Below, one piece after another: positions 1-10,600 of a stretch of DNA of 64,000 nt. The notes beneath the pieces are model-generated. The model saw nothing but the letters and a program-made list of their open reading frames with translations, did no database searches and was not told the origin of the DNA. The DNA is taken from NCBI GenBank assembly GCA_025526935.1, contig JAHLKD010000011.1:124001-188000 (forward strand), given 5' to 3'. The DNA comes from Cladochytrium replicatum. Its lineage: Eukaryota; Chytridiomycota; Chytridiomycetes; Cladochytriales; Cladochytriaceae. Each line of letters begins with the position of its first letter. Positions within the stretch are counted from its first letter, which is position 1. Made by a program: the position numbers and the translations under genes.

Positions 1-87
1 AGGTGCAGTCACAGGTTCTGCACTTGATTCTCTTTCAGATGATGGTCTGGATTGTTTTAACGCTCGCTTCTTTGTAGTTCGAGGCAT
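1..87 (-). pseudogene. 5' end of a second copy of the 560-aa orphan ORF (cut by window edge)
   Basis: Base 1 onward matches the sequence from about 6428, i.e. the first 29 codons of the orphan ORF at 4832-6514, followed by the same upstream leader and repeat array. The ATG complement lies at 85-87. Only the N terminus is visible because the window begins inside the gene, so whether the rest is intact cannot be judged. Its presence shows that the orphan ORF and its upstream array form a repeated, probably mobile, unit rather than a single-copy host gene. Confidence 0.75.
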
Positions 88-187
88 GGTGTTTGTACTG
101 TTTGTCGTGGGAAGATACTGGCCTGGTGTTCTTAGCCGGAATGTTGCAGGAATGTATGCTATAGTACTTCCCTGACACTATAGTAAC

Positions 188-780
188 TAACCCGATCTGA
201 AAATAATAATAAGCTAGGGAAGAAACTGGCTAGTAACATTGATAGAGAGGATTCTGTCCGGGTGGACAGAATCTTATTGCTAGTAAAATTGATAGAGAGG
301 TTAGCTGTACTTGATAGAGATCACTGAAGTACCGTCAATGAGTTGAGAAAGTGTCCGGGTGGACAGAATTTTATTGCTAGTAACATTGATAGAGATGTTA
401 GTTGTACTTGATAGAGATCACTCAAGTACCGTCAATGAGTTAAGAAAGTGTCCGGGTGGACAGAATCTTATTGCTAGTAACATTGATACAGATGTTAGTT
501 GTACTTGATAGAGATCACTCAAGTACCGTCAATGAGTTAAGAAAGTGTCCGTGTGGACAGAATCTTATTGCTAGTAACATTGATAGAGAGGTTAGTTGTA
601 TTGGGTAGAGATAACTGAAGTACGTCAATGAGTTGAGAAAGTGTCCGGGTGGACAGAAAATACATGCCTCGATGTCTGTTGTGATGCAAAATTGTTGGAT
701 ACATACAAAACTTATATTGCGTCTTCTTGGAAAGTGTCCGCGTGGACAGAAAGAACAATAGCTTCGTTTTAGATTCTCTA
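188..780. repeat. Array A: tandem ~97-bp repeats with a palindromic dyad
   Basis: Dyads of the form TGTCC-GGGT-GGACA start at 255, 352, 449, 546 and 642, spaced 97, 97, 97 and 96 bp. A sixth variant core (CGTG) is at 735. Units share 'attgctagtaacattgat', 'gtacttgatagagatcac' and 'accgtcaatgagtt'. The array sits upstream of the orphan ORF copy and inside the terminal region of the hAT-like element, as in arrays B and C. Confidence 0.9.
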
Positions 781-958
781 TCACATCGGGTTTTACTCGG
801 GTCTGACTTTTGACCCGAGAAGGGTTTTCCTACTGGACCCGATACCCGACCCGGATCCAACCCGAAAATTTTCCATGAAAACCCGGCACTCGGGTCGGGT
901 ACATTTAGTCAATGGACCCGGACCCGACCCGAAAGACCCTAAAACCCGCCGATCCTTA
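781..958. repeat. Right terminus of a hAT-like element (deleted copy)
   Basis: This stretch is rich in CGGGTC/GACCCG and ends in ...GGCGGATCCTTA-type sequence whose reverse complement begins TAAGGATCGGCGGG. It is nearly identical to 15801-15990 and shares its outer bases with the opposite-facing end at 4533. Such (G/C)GGGTC-rich ends are typical of hAT-superfamily termini. The copy lacks a transposase between array A and this end. Confidence 0.7.
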
Positions 959-962
959 ATTG

Positions 963-1080
963 GAATGAATCAATAAATGAGTTTTGTAATATGTTGGGGA
1001 AGACCGGATTCCTGTGACCAGCTGTCAAAGAAGTTTTCTCATATTAATGCCAGAGTTATCAGCACGTGCGACTGGGCCAA
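963..1080 (-). pseudogene. Relic of hAT transposase (internal fragment)
   Basis: The + strand 'gaatcaataaatgag...ggggaagaccgga...gccagagttatc...gcgactg' matches 13803-13905 of the hAT transposase with many substitutions and small indels. It lies directly outside the terminal repeat at 781-958. It is a diverged remnant and not expected to be functional. Confidence 0.75.
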
Positions 1081-1452
1081 TCCACCACTTTGCTCTGTGC
1101 CTACCTGCCATTCAAGTTGCGTTCTGAGAGCGACTGCCTGTGTTTCTCGTAGCCCGCAACTTGCTCCAATGGTTGGATCACGAGCTGCTGCTCTTCCCTA
1201 TTTCTTCTACTTCAGTTCCTGCTGCTCCTCCTTCCAGTTATGCTGTTCTGCCATGGTTAACACGACGACAAAGTGACAAAACTTCAGATTGCAATTCATA
1301 AGAACCGCTGGATTTTACAGGCTTTCCAACATGGGTACGGTAAGTTGAACAGTGGAACTGGAAGGTTGCGCAGAACGACAAATACATTTGCTCCAAGTAA
1401 TTAAAGTCGACAACATTTAAGCCTTAATCAAGGATACAGGATATTCAAAAGG
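1081..1452. other. Stretch with no recognisable gene
   Basis: A 99-codon + strand reading frame (977-1276) overlaps the transposase relic and continues here, but it has no recognisable domain. Nothing else is supported before the tRNA gene. Confidence 0.4.
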
Positions 1453-1535
1453 TGAGGAGAGTGGGATTCGAACCCACGCTTCCGAAGAAACCACGGCCTT
1501 AACGTGGCGCCTTAGACCGACTCGGCCATCTCCCC
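1453..1535 (-). tRNA. tRNA-Leu, anticodon AAG
   Basis: The reverse complement folds as a class II tRNA. The acceptor stem GGGGAGA/TCTCCTC has one G-T pair. The D arm is GCC...GGC, the anticodon stem CCACG/CGTGG holds the loop TTAAGGC (anticodon AAG), a long variable arm follows, and the T arm is GTGGG-TTCGAAT-CCCAC. The discriminator base is A. There is no intron and no encoded CCA (the bases after the discriminator happen to be CC). Length is 83 nt. Confidence 0.95.
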
Positions 1536-1539
1536 CTTT

Positions 1540-1683
<144 letters not shown>

Positions 1684-3105
1684 ATGCCGCCTCTCAGCGC
1701 TCCGCCTGCGCAGCCGCCTGACGCGCCGCATGCCGCGCCGCCCGCCGCGCCGCCCGCCGCACCCCCCTCAAAAATTTTCATCGCTTCTGGCCGTGCTCGC
1801 TCCCGTGCTCCCTCTGTGTCCCACCCTCGCGCCCCTCAGGAAAACATTCCTGACTCTCAGCCCAGCAACTTTGATGGAGAAAATTTTCTGTGGGCAGATG
1901 AAGTGAATTCTCCTCGCAAATCACGTGACTGCCGATCACGTGACCAAGCATCATCCACTTCAGAACCGGCTCGAATTAGAGGAAGATCCCCCGCAAGTGT
2001 CGTTGATGTTCACATGAATGATACAGTCGAAATGTCACTTACCCTTGCTGATGCTGATCCCAAAGGGAAACGTCGAGCATCAAAATCACCCCCGACTCGC
2101 CGACCTGCCTCTCGTGCCAGGGTCGAGAAGAATGCCTCTGGGGCTGATCATGCTACCTCTCCCTTGCCTACTCCTCGTGACCGATTCTTGGATGCTCTGC
2201 ATATGCTGGCCCCTGCTCAAACTTCTGGATCTCATCCATTAGTGATGTCTGCTTTCACTCGTGCAATGCAATTTCTCCCAGTATTGGAACCAGAGACTGA
2301 GGCTGCCTTCTTTGCTGCATTGACTATTGCTGTAGTTCCGTTGGTTGAAACTATCAGCTGCCCTCCTGCTGCTGTCTCTGCCATGCCTTCCTATGCTCAA
2401 GTTGCGAGTGCTAGCCGACCGCCACCTGCCCCTGCTACTCGCAATCCTGGGCCTTTCAGCACTGCAAAATTTGCCTCTCGTGCATCAAATGCTATTGTTC
2501 GTATTGAAGCTGCCGAAGCTGATGCTCAACCCGCCCTTTATCGCTCAGTGGTTGCTGGAGTGGACCCCCTATCTCGCAGATCACTACGGCTGCCCAGACT
2601 GGTGATTGATTACCCGGCTGAGTCACCAATTTTGATCAATCCTCCTCAGCCTGTTCGTGATCGTGCTGCTGGTTTTGCTACTGTGAGGTTTAAGGAAATT
2701 AGTCGTCAGCCACTTAATCAGCTCTGCACTCTGATTAATCGAATTTCTGGAAACCCTCAATTTTCCCGTGACATTCGCCATATTAGTTTTATTGGGCGTA
2801 ACACTGCTGAGTTTATTTGTACTTCTGACTGTGCTGACAAGCTCTGCAAGGACATTTTTCCAGGTGATGAGGTGCCCGTTGATCTTTTTGACCCTGGGCA
2901 GCTTCGTTCTGGGTCTGTTCAATCACTTGAGCAACGTCAAGTTGCTGTAGCAAAGGCTGTTCACAGAAGATTTGCTCACCTCTTGCGAATTACTCATGAT
3001 CCTGCAGTTTTTCATTATCTTCGTTCTAATCTTCCTGCTGCAGACTTTGAAGCTATTGTTTCTTTAGCCCGTTCTTCGCGTTCTGAACCTACATCTCGCA
3101 ATTAA
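1684..3105 (+). CDS. LINE ORF1 protein (gag-like)
   Basis: This 473-residue product of the first LINE ORF starts at an ATG just after the CT tract. The N-terminal third is Pro/Ala-rich with basic patches, and the C-terminal half contains the conserved stretch around DIRHISFIGRNTAEFICT, which recurs in two other LINE relics in the window. No CCHC zinc knuckle was seen. By analogy with other LINEs it should bind element RNA, which is inference from position. Its stop codon overlaps the ORF2 start in TAATG. Open over its full length in this copy. Confidence 0.8.
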   Translation: MPPLSAPPAQPPDAPHAAPPAAPPAAPPSKIFIASGRARSRAPSVSHPRAPQENIPDSQPSNFDGENFLWADEVNSPRKSRDCRSRDQASSTSEPARIRGRSPASVVDVHMNDTVEMSLTLADADPKGKRRASKSPPTRRPASRARVEKNASGADHATSPLPTPRDRFLDALHMLAPAQTSGSHPLVMSAFTRAMQFLPVLEPETEAAFFAALTIAVVPLVETISCPPAAVSAMPSYAQVASASRPPPAPATRNPGPFSTAKFASRASNAIVRIEAAEADAQPALYRSVVAGVDPLSRRSLRLPRLVIDYPAESPILINPPQPVRDRAAGFATVRFKEISRQPLNQLCTLINRISGNPQFSRDIRHISFIGRNTAEFICTSDCADKLCKDIFPGDEVPVDLFDPGQLRSGSVQSLEQRQVAVAKAVHRRFAHLLRITHDPAVFHYLRSNLPAADFEAIVSLARSSRSEPTSRN

Positions 3106-4532
3106 TGTGGACTTTTCGTTCTGGAACCTTCAACTGTAGAGGTTTGCCTCTGGATTTTTCAGATTTACTTGCTTGGCTTGTTACTCATCAGCTTGATTTT
3201 TTAGTTTTAACAGAAACTCATCAGTTAACTTTAGACAGTGTTTCTTCAGAGTATTTGTTGTTTGATTCTCGTCCTCCACCAGATGCTCCTTTGGCATCTG
3301 GTGTTGCTCTTCTTATTAACCCAGCATCGTTGCAGTACTTATCAATTTAGATTGATTGCATCAGTTCCTTCTGGGTTTGGTTTGTGGTTTAGGTTTCGTC
3401 AGGTCGTGATTGGTGGATTTTATTTTCCCCCACGTTGGACTGCAGGAAGACTGTTGGGTTCATTATCTGATTTTCCTCAATTTGTTTCGAATTCGGATAC
3501 ACCAGTAGTTTTGATGGGTGAACTTCAATTTTAGAACTCAGAGCACCTGGTGATCAGTGTACTAATGCCCTGTGCCAGAGCACTTCTTGCTTTTTTTACA
3601 GCCCACTCACTTTCATTAGTTGTCCCAGCTTCTTCTTCAGCTCGTCGCCCAACTTTTCGTTCCCACTTAGGGAGTTCAATTATTGATTTGTTTTTTGCTT
3701 CTACTTATGTGACAGCTTCCTCTTATTTAGTGCATGATCAACCCCAGTCTATGGCTCCCATCCTTCAGACCATTTTGCAGTGACCTGTTCATTTTCTTTA
3801 GCTGGCCCAGATCCTCAGGCCACTGTGCCTCCTCCTCTACCTTCCTGGAATCTCCAATTGTTAAAGGATGAAGTTATTCGTAAGTCGCACAGAGAAACTG
3901 CTAAGATTCTGCTTCCTCCAACATCAGAGGCGCTAACAGCATTGGAACCACTTCAGGTCCCTGTGGGGACTTCTCTTTCTCGTGCAGTGGCCCATGGAGC
4001 AATTGATTCCGCATTTCAAATTATAGTTGATTTTGTTGAGGCAGCAGCAGTTCTGACATTGGGACCACCAACACCTCGTCGTAGAGCACCAGCGACCACT
4101 CCTTTGCCCCCTGAGATTGCTTTGTTGCGTAGTAAGGCTCGTTCAGCATTCCGTGACTATTATTCCCTCTTGCTCCACAATTCTTCTGACCCTCTTCTTC
4201 CTTTTCTAAGAACTCGCCAACGTGATAGTCACAAAGCATTCAAATCAGCTCTGAGATCACGCAGGAGTAAGACAAAAGCCAATTTTTTTGATGACCCTAG
4301 TTCTTCATCAGTGCCTTCTCTTCTGAAACATGTGTCTCATGCTCGGCGCTGTGCTAACTTTCGTACTTCAGCTAATGGCTTAGATTTTGATCCTCAGTCT
4401 TTAGCCAAATATTCTGATCATTTTGCTAGTGTCTACAATGCTCAAGCTGCTGACCCAGTTTCACCTTCAATTGTTCTGTGTGATTTTCAGCTGCCATTGG
4501 ATGTTGAAGCTTTTGTTCTAGCTATTAGGGAC
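3105..4532 (+). pseudogene. LINE ORF2 (endonuclease and start of RT linker), disrupted
   Basis: It begins MWTFRSGTFNCRG and contains LVLTETH, the early motifs of LINE AP-like endonucleases. After a one-base insertion near 3323 the reading moves to another frame (GFYFPPRW, TPVVLMG), then meets stops. The SDHFAV-like motif before 3780 and the frame 3780-4535 continue toward the RT domain, but the copy is cut at 4532. In copy 2 the same sequence continues into the RT. It therefore lacks reverse transcriptase and cannot be autonomous. Confidence 0.85.
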
Positions 4533-4710
4533 TAAGGTTCGGCGGGTCCGGGTCGGGTCCGGGTTTCAGTGGCGACCCGCACCAAACCCTTTGGGTCGGG
4601 TCGTGTTTGTCTGGGGACCCGCCGGGTCACTGACGGGTACAAAGGGAATACCCGGACCCGAAGTGGTTGAAACCCGTACCCGACCCTGACCCACCGGGTT
4701 TTTGCTGCCC
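4533..4710. repeat. Left terminus of the composite hAT-like element
   Basis: The stretch starts TAAGGTTCGGCGGG and is dense in CGGGTC and GACCCG. It corresponds to the reverse complement of 15801-15990, with a short gap of about 14 nt after the first 14 bases. It replaces the LINE sequence immediately after 4532. Confidence 0.7.
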
Positions 4711-4831
4711 AGGAGAGGATTGATGGAATTTTGAGTTAGACCACGGATATTTACATAACACTTTGTGTCTGTGTGGACAGTGTGTATTTTAGAAACACTA
4801 TCGTAAAAAGAAACAAAACTCCACTGAGCAA

Positions 4832-6514
4832 TCACAAGTTGATAGGTGGAACAGCCCAAATCAGCTTCTGTATCTGGTTCATATCGTCAGAGTCCCATCC
4901 ACCACTAGTTACGTCCTTCGCCAACCCAGTCCTGATGAACCGATCAATGTCGTCATTTGAAAGCATGAAATCCTTGGCTAAACCTGTCTTCCAAGGTTTC
5001 CAATCCACCTCAGGGAGCGTTATGGACGAAAGATGCCCGATGTATGCTGTCCAGAACCTTAGCCACTCAGAAGGATAAGCATCCACTAATGCCCTGAACA
5101 TGCGATAGATAGTGGCAGACGTACTTCGCGAATTATTGTGCCGTATCCAGTTTCCGAGCAAAATGTGCACCGTAAGAAGAGTAAGGCTGCTCCGAGAACT
5201 GCTACTTGAAGTTGATATTCGGCTTGAGCGGTCGTCTGATTCAACAAATATGGGCCGTAAAAACTCATTTCGGGAGAGGACTTCGTAGTTTACGTTGACG
5301 TACTTGATTGATGGTGGAAGAGACGGCAATTTAAGGTCATAAATAACCTCATTGATCTTATGCATCTGGAAGCAGATACCCTGGATGACCTCTTTCACCA
5401 AAAGGATAGCCGTACGACGATGCTGCTGCAGGCTAAGCAATGCAAGGGAACTCGTTGGAGAACTGGTTCGATGTACCTTCAGAATTCTACCAATCCCCTT
5501 GATAGCCGACGATATGCTTATTAGGCCGCCTGTTGATGTTGGCGCCACAGGTGCTGCAGCTTCTGAATGACCAGCCTGTCGTTTCAGAGCAGCAAGCTCT
5601 CCCTCCAGGGCAGTCACACGTGATTTCCATTGTGAAATCTCCTGGGAAGTTGCCTGCTTCTCCCTTTCCATTGCAGCGGTGATCTCCCTGAATCTTGCTA
5701 GCTCTTCGTGCTCGCCGTGCTGAATCAATGCACCTGCCCTGCCCAATTTATCAATGAGAGCCTTCTCTCGCACTTCTGCTGCGATGCGGGTCCTTCTCTC
5801 GTTCATTGCAGTCTCTTCAAGATCTTTTGTCATGTTCAACAGTCGTTCTGACTGTTTGAGGACCTGTTTTGTCCTTTCACGGTCCTCATCTGCTCGTTTG
5901 ATGGTCACTTGGAACTCGTCAACCTTTGCAGTGACGGGCATTCCTCTGTAAATGCCGTACTTGTGTCCCTGCCACCTGTAAAAGTCCAGAAATGTTGTTT
6001 CCTTCTGAAAGGAAGAGCTTTTCAAGCACTCCATACGATAGGCGTTTGCTGCTGTTATGAACTCCGTTCGTCCACTGCATTCATCGTGAATTTCGTTCAG
6101 GGCTTGACGAACTAGCTTGCTGTCAGAGTTAAGTCGGTCGATCAACCCTTGAAGAACAAATCTTGGGCCGCATTCATCACGATTTGTTTGACAGTTGCTG
6201 ATGAAGGCCTCCGAGTCGTAGCTGTGGCCGCTTGCTTTGAATTTTCGATACCAAAGTCGTATGTCTGAAGCAGGACAGAGTCCGTCGATGAGCAAATAGT
6301 CAGCATCCCCTTTAGTACCACGTCGCGCCGGTTTCTTTGAAGGAGCTGTCGATTTGACATCTGTCGATTTGACATCAAGGCCAACTTCTGCTTCTTCTGC
6401 TTCAGAACCCGATCCCAGAGATGTTTCAGGTGCAGTCACAGGTTCTGCACTTGATTCTCTTTCAGATGATGGTCTGGATTGTTTTAACGCTCGCTTCTTT
6501 GTAGTTCGAGGCAT
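4832..6514 (-). CDS. Orphan 560-aa coiled-coil protein carried by the hAT-like element
   Basis: No family recognised. The N terminus is Ser/Lys-rich with a nuclear-localisation-like basic start (MPRTTKKRALK). A globular stretch at about 75-215 has conserved-looking Trp/Tyr and Cys, a long heptad-rich coiled coil spans about 215-330, a Ser-rich linker follows, and the C terminus (about 430-560) is again rich in Trp. The frame is open from the ATG at 6512-6514 to the stop at 4832. A second copy begins at the window's left edge, and dyad arrays lie just upstream of both copies. It could be an accessory DNA-binding or regulatory protein of the transposon, or a captured host gene; this is inference from linkage only. 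Confidence 0.7.
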   Translation of the reverse strand: MPRTTKKRALKQSRPSSERESSAEPVTAPETSLGSGSEAEEAEVGLDVKSTDVKSTAPSKKPARRGTKGDADYLLIDGLCPASDIRLWYRKFKASGHSYDSEAFISNCQTNRDECGPRFVLQGLIDRLNSDSKLVRQALNEIHDECSGRTEFITAANAYRMECLKSSSFQKETTFLDFYRWQGHKYGIYRGMPVTAKVDEFQVTIKRADEDRERTKQVLKQSERLLNMTKDLEETAMNERRTRIAAEVREKALIDKLGRAGALIQHGEHEELARFREITAAMEREKQATSQEISQWKSRVTALEGELAALKRQAGHSEAAAPVAPTSTGGLISISSAIKGIGRILKVHRTSSPTSSLALLSLQQHRRTAILLVKEVIQGICFQMHKINEVIYDLKLPSLPPSIKYVNVNYEVLSRNEFLRPIFVESDDRSSRISTSSSSSRSSLTLLTVHILLGNWIRHNNSRSTSATIYRMFRALVDAYPSEWLRFWTAYIGHLSSITLPEVDWKPWKTGLAKDFMLSNDDIDRFIRTGLAKDVTSGGWDSDDMNQIQKLIWAVPPINL

Positions 6515-6609
6515 GGTGTTTGTACTGTTTGTCGTGGGAAGATACTGGCCCGGTGCTCTTAGCCGGAATGTTACAGGAATGTATGCTATAATACTTCCCT
6601 GACACTATA

Positions 6610-7072
6610 GTTTTCTATCGGATCTGAAAAAAATAATAAGCTAGGGAAGAAACTGGCTAGTAACATTGATAGAGAGGATTCTGTCTGGGTGGACAGAATC
6701 TTATTGCTAGTAAAATTGATAGAGAGGTTAGCTGTACTTGATAGAGATCACTGAAGTACCGTCAATGAGTTGAGAAAGTGTCCGGGTGGACAGAATCGTA
6801 TTGCTAGTAACATTGATAGAGAGGTTAGTTGTATTGGATAGAGATCACTGAAGTACCGTCAATGAGTTGAGAAAGTATCCGGGTGGACAGAATCCTATTG
6901 CTAGTAACATTGATAGAGAGGTTAGTTGTATTGGGTAGAGATCACTGAAGTACCGCCGTCAATGAGTTGAGAAAGTGTCCGGGTGGACAGAATCGTATTG
7001 CTAGTAGTATTTGTAGAGAGGTTAGCTATACCTGATAGAGATTACTGAAGTACCGTCAATGAGTTGAGAAAG
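6610..7072. repeat. Array B: dyad repeats upstream of the orphan ORF (interrupted)
   Basis: Dyads start at 6682, 6779, 6876 and 6976 with about 97-100 bp spacing. The array is interrupted after GAAAG at 7072 by a copia element and resumes at 12334, with further dyads at 12339 and 12443. Unit sequence is as in array A. Confidence 0.9.
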
Positions 7073-7511
7073 TGTAGAATTTCGTCGTAGGCAGGTAAGA
7101 TCAGATAAGAGGTACTTGTTCAATGTATTGGAAGCTTAAGACTCACACCTTTTATAGGTTCTCCCATTCCCAACAAAGCCTCCCTTAATTTGTCCTTGCC
7201 ACGTCAGCAGCGGCGCTCTCCTTCCTCCTTTGGTAAGTCCCCTTCAAGTTTGCTGGTGATCCGGAATTTTCTGGAACGCTGGCTTTTGAAGTTTTCGTCG
7301 AAGAACATGAAGCCGAAATAGAAACAGAAATAAAACTTTTGGAAAACAACAAAGCTAGCGTCATGGGTTAAATCACAAGCCATTTAACATCATGTCGCAA
7401 GTTCGATTCTGAGGATCAACAATCATCCTGTTGTTATCCTCAGCCGAACTTTTTCTTTTTGAAAGTAAAAACAAAGAAGGAAAACTTTTATGAACGAAAC
7501 AACACTCAACA
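7073..7511 (-). repeat. 3' LTR of copia copy 1
   Basis: The 439-bp repeat has TATAAAAG on the minus strand at 7149-7156. It also contains, on the + strand, a tRNA-like A-box/B-box pair near 7350-7421. By eye it is the same sequence as 11895-12333. Confidence 0.95.
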
Positions 7512-7632
7512 CTCCCCCGTTTCTGAACAAAAGTTCTTCCTTTGAAAGTTGAAAAGAAATAACAATTGAAAAACAAACATAGAAGCCAGAAGGAATGCAA
7601 ACATAGTTGGTGTGTCCTTCAAGAAACAAAAC

Positions 7633-10600
7633 CTAATTTTCTCTCATCTCTTTCATTGCATCTACCATCCCAAGTAGACCCATCAGTTTCTCATGTCGAC
7701 GTCGTGCGAGACCCTTGGTGAAGATGTCTGCCACCTGATCCTCTGTGGGGATATACTGCACGTCAATGTCCCCAGATCGAATGCGGCCACGCACGATGTG
7801 ATATCGCAAAGCGATATGCCGGGACTTGAATCCGGGATTGCGGGCACCAGCAATTGCAGCGGTATTGTCGCAGTGGACTACAGGCGGAGCAGCAAAGGAA
7901 TATCCAAGTTCTTCAAGCATGTGCTTTACCCAAACGAGTTCGTCGCTAGCTGTGGATAGTGCAACGTACTCCGCTTCTGCTGTCGAACTCGCCGCTGATG
8001 TTTGAAGCTTGCTCCCCCAGGCAACAGCTCCCCCATTGATCAAGATAGCATATCCCGTAGTCGACTTTTTGTTGTCAGGATCTCCGGCGTGATCCGCGTC
8101 CGCATAGCATACAATCTCAAGGCGATCTCGTCGTCCATAGCGGATTCCAATTGAGGGAGTGTGCAGCAGGTAGGCGAGCACCCGTTCCGCCGCGCACCAA
8201 TGAGTGTACTGAGGTGCGTTTTGATAACGCGCAACGGTGCCAGTGGCAAACGAGATATCGGGTCGTGTGCTCGTCGCGGGGTATAGGAGCTGACCGACGA
8301 TTGTGCGATAGCTAATCTCATTTCGCTCGACCTCGATCTCCTCTCCCATATCCTTGAAGATTGTAACGCCAGCTTCAACTGGTGTTTTCCGCTCGAATCT
8401 GATCTTACATTTCTTCGCCGACATTCTGATGTACTGCGCTTGAGAGATGGTGAGCTTGCCGCCGTCCTTATCGTAGTCAATTTCCCAGCCGAGATAATAC
8501 TTCGGGGATCCTGCCTCGCTGACCTCAAATCGTCGCTTCATCAACTCCTCGATTCGATTCACCTCGTCCTCATCGGTTGACGCCACCAGAATATCGTCCA
8601 CGTAGATGACGACAAGCGTGAGCGACGATCCCTCTCGACGGTAGTAGAGGCAGACATCGCTATCGGAACGTTTCAGCTTGATGACGGTCACTAGGAAATC
8701 GTCGAAGAGACTATTCCACTCGCGAGGCGGCTGCTTGAGGCCATAAAGTGCACGAATAGCTAAGCAGACCCAATCTTCCTTGCCCGGTTCAATGAATCCC
8801 TCTGGCTGCTCGTAGTAGAGTTCGCGGTCGATGATGCGCGCATTCAGGAACGCTGTTTTGATGTCGTACTGGCGCATCACCATCCGTTCCTGCACCACGA
8901 GCGCCAACACAACTCGAACAGTTTGTTTTCGAGCCACCGGAGAAAACGTCTCATCAAAGTCCTCTCCCTCGCGTTGCGAATATCCTTTCGCAATGAACCG
9001 CGCCATGTGCCGAACCATCTTCCCCTCGGCGTTCGTCTTGTAGCGATATACCCAGCCTGACTTGATGATGTTTCGCCCTGCAGGCCTCGGTACAAGTCGC
9101 CACGTTGAGTTCTCGCGATGCGCAAGGATCTCCTCTTGCATGGCAGCCGTCCAGTCGTCCTTCTCCAGGCTCGCCATGGCTTCCTCATACGTCCTTGGTC
9201 CCGTGTGCAAGATCACCTTCCTTTTCGAGGCTACTCGTGCCGATCCGACTTGTTTCACCTTCTCAAAGCCATACCGTTCGACTGGCCTTTTCTCTCGGCT
9301 TCCTCGGCGCACAGGAATCTTACTAGTGCTGGGTTTCTGCTTCAATAGCCCAGGATCTTGCACCTCTACTTCGTCGTCCTCCGATTCCGTGTCCTTGTCC
9401 CTTGAATTGGTCTCGACCTCCCCCTCACTGTCGTCGCTGTCGCTATCTCTATAGCTGCTGTCATCGCTGTCGCTGTTGTTGCTGGCCAAGTCGGTGTGTT
9501 TGAGCGGTTTTGCCGAGTCTCTGTGTTGGGGGAGGTTTTCGAAAGAGACCAGTTCAAGGGCATCAGTAAGGGCTCGCTCATTCCAGGTATGCTTCTCATC
9601 AAACACCACCGACTTGCTTCTCATCATTACTTTCCTTTTCGGGTCCCAGACACGAAATCCGAATGCTTCGTATCCAACGAAGATTCCTGGGATCGCTCGA
9701 TCCGCTAGCTTGCCCGATGGGAGGGGATCGTGCACGTATGCCACGCATCCCCAGGTCCGCAGTTTGCTGACGTTTGGTTTTCTGCCTGTCGCGGCCTCCA
9801 ATGGCGTAATACTCGTCTTCCCGATCTTGCGCGGGAGCCGGTTGTTTAGGTAACATGCTGTTACCATCGCCTCGCCCCATAGCTTGCTGTTTGCCCCTGC
9901 CTCATTTAACATAGCTCGTGTAAGATTTTGGAGGGTCCGATTTGCTCGCTCAACAGGTCCATTCTGCATCGGGGTGTACGGCATGGTAGTGTGATGTTGA
10001 ATGCCGCGCTTCCGTGCCCATGCCTCGTACTTTTGTGAAATCAACTCTTTTGCGTTGTCGGTGACAACTACTTGGACCTCCTTGCCAGTAAGGAGTCCTA
10101 TCTCTCGCACGGCATCTTGACTGAACTCGAATGCCAGATCCTTGGTTTTCAGGGGGCGTACAACCAGGAATCCAGAGTTCCTGTGTGCTGCGACCGCGGC
10201 ATAGATTGCACCTCCGTAGGTGGGCGGCTTTATTGGTCCTTGGAGACCGATGTAGAGGGTGCTATGGGAATTAACGTCAATGTCCTTGATCCGTGGAAAG
10301 CTAGTTCTGGTCAACTTAGCTTTCACACAGGTCGGACAAGGGTCCAACCTCTCAGTTCCATCGATCTCCATTCCTTCAACTAGCTTCTGGGCCTCCTCGA
10401 TCCGATTGAATCCAGCATGTCCGAACCTTCTATGCCAAGTGATGAGATCCGCTGTTGCGTCGTTACGTCGTGCCACCCTGGCGATCGATCGGGACAGATC
10501 AAGTGCAAACAAGTTGCAAGTCTTATCTTGTGTGAACTCCATGACTATCTCATTGTTGCGACCGATCTGGATCTTCTTGCCAGCACCGTAGAGCTTGAGA

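Larger units (their letters stand above)
1684..4532 (+). mobile_element. LINE copy 1 (ORF1 plus truncated, broken ORF2)
   Basis: A two-ORF non-LTR retrotransposon. ORF1 (1684-3105) is open and ORF2 starts at 3105 with an AP-endonuclease domain. Copy 2 on the minus strand (about 17690-21876) shows the missing reverse transcriptase and 3' end. Copy 1 stops abruptly after 'gctattagggac', where the hAT-like terminus begins, whereas copy 2 continues. ORF2 here has a one-base insertion near 3323 relative to copy 2, plus further stops, so the copy is dead. Confidence 0.85.
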
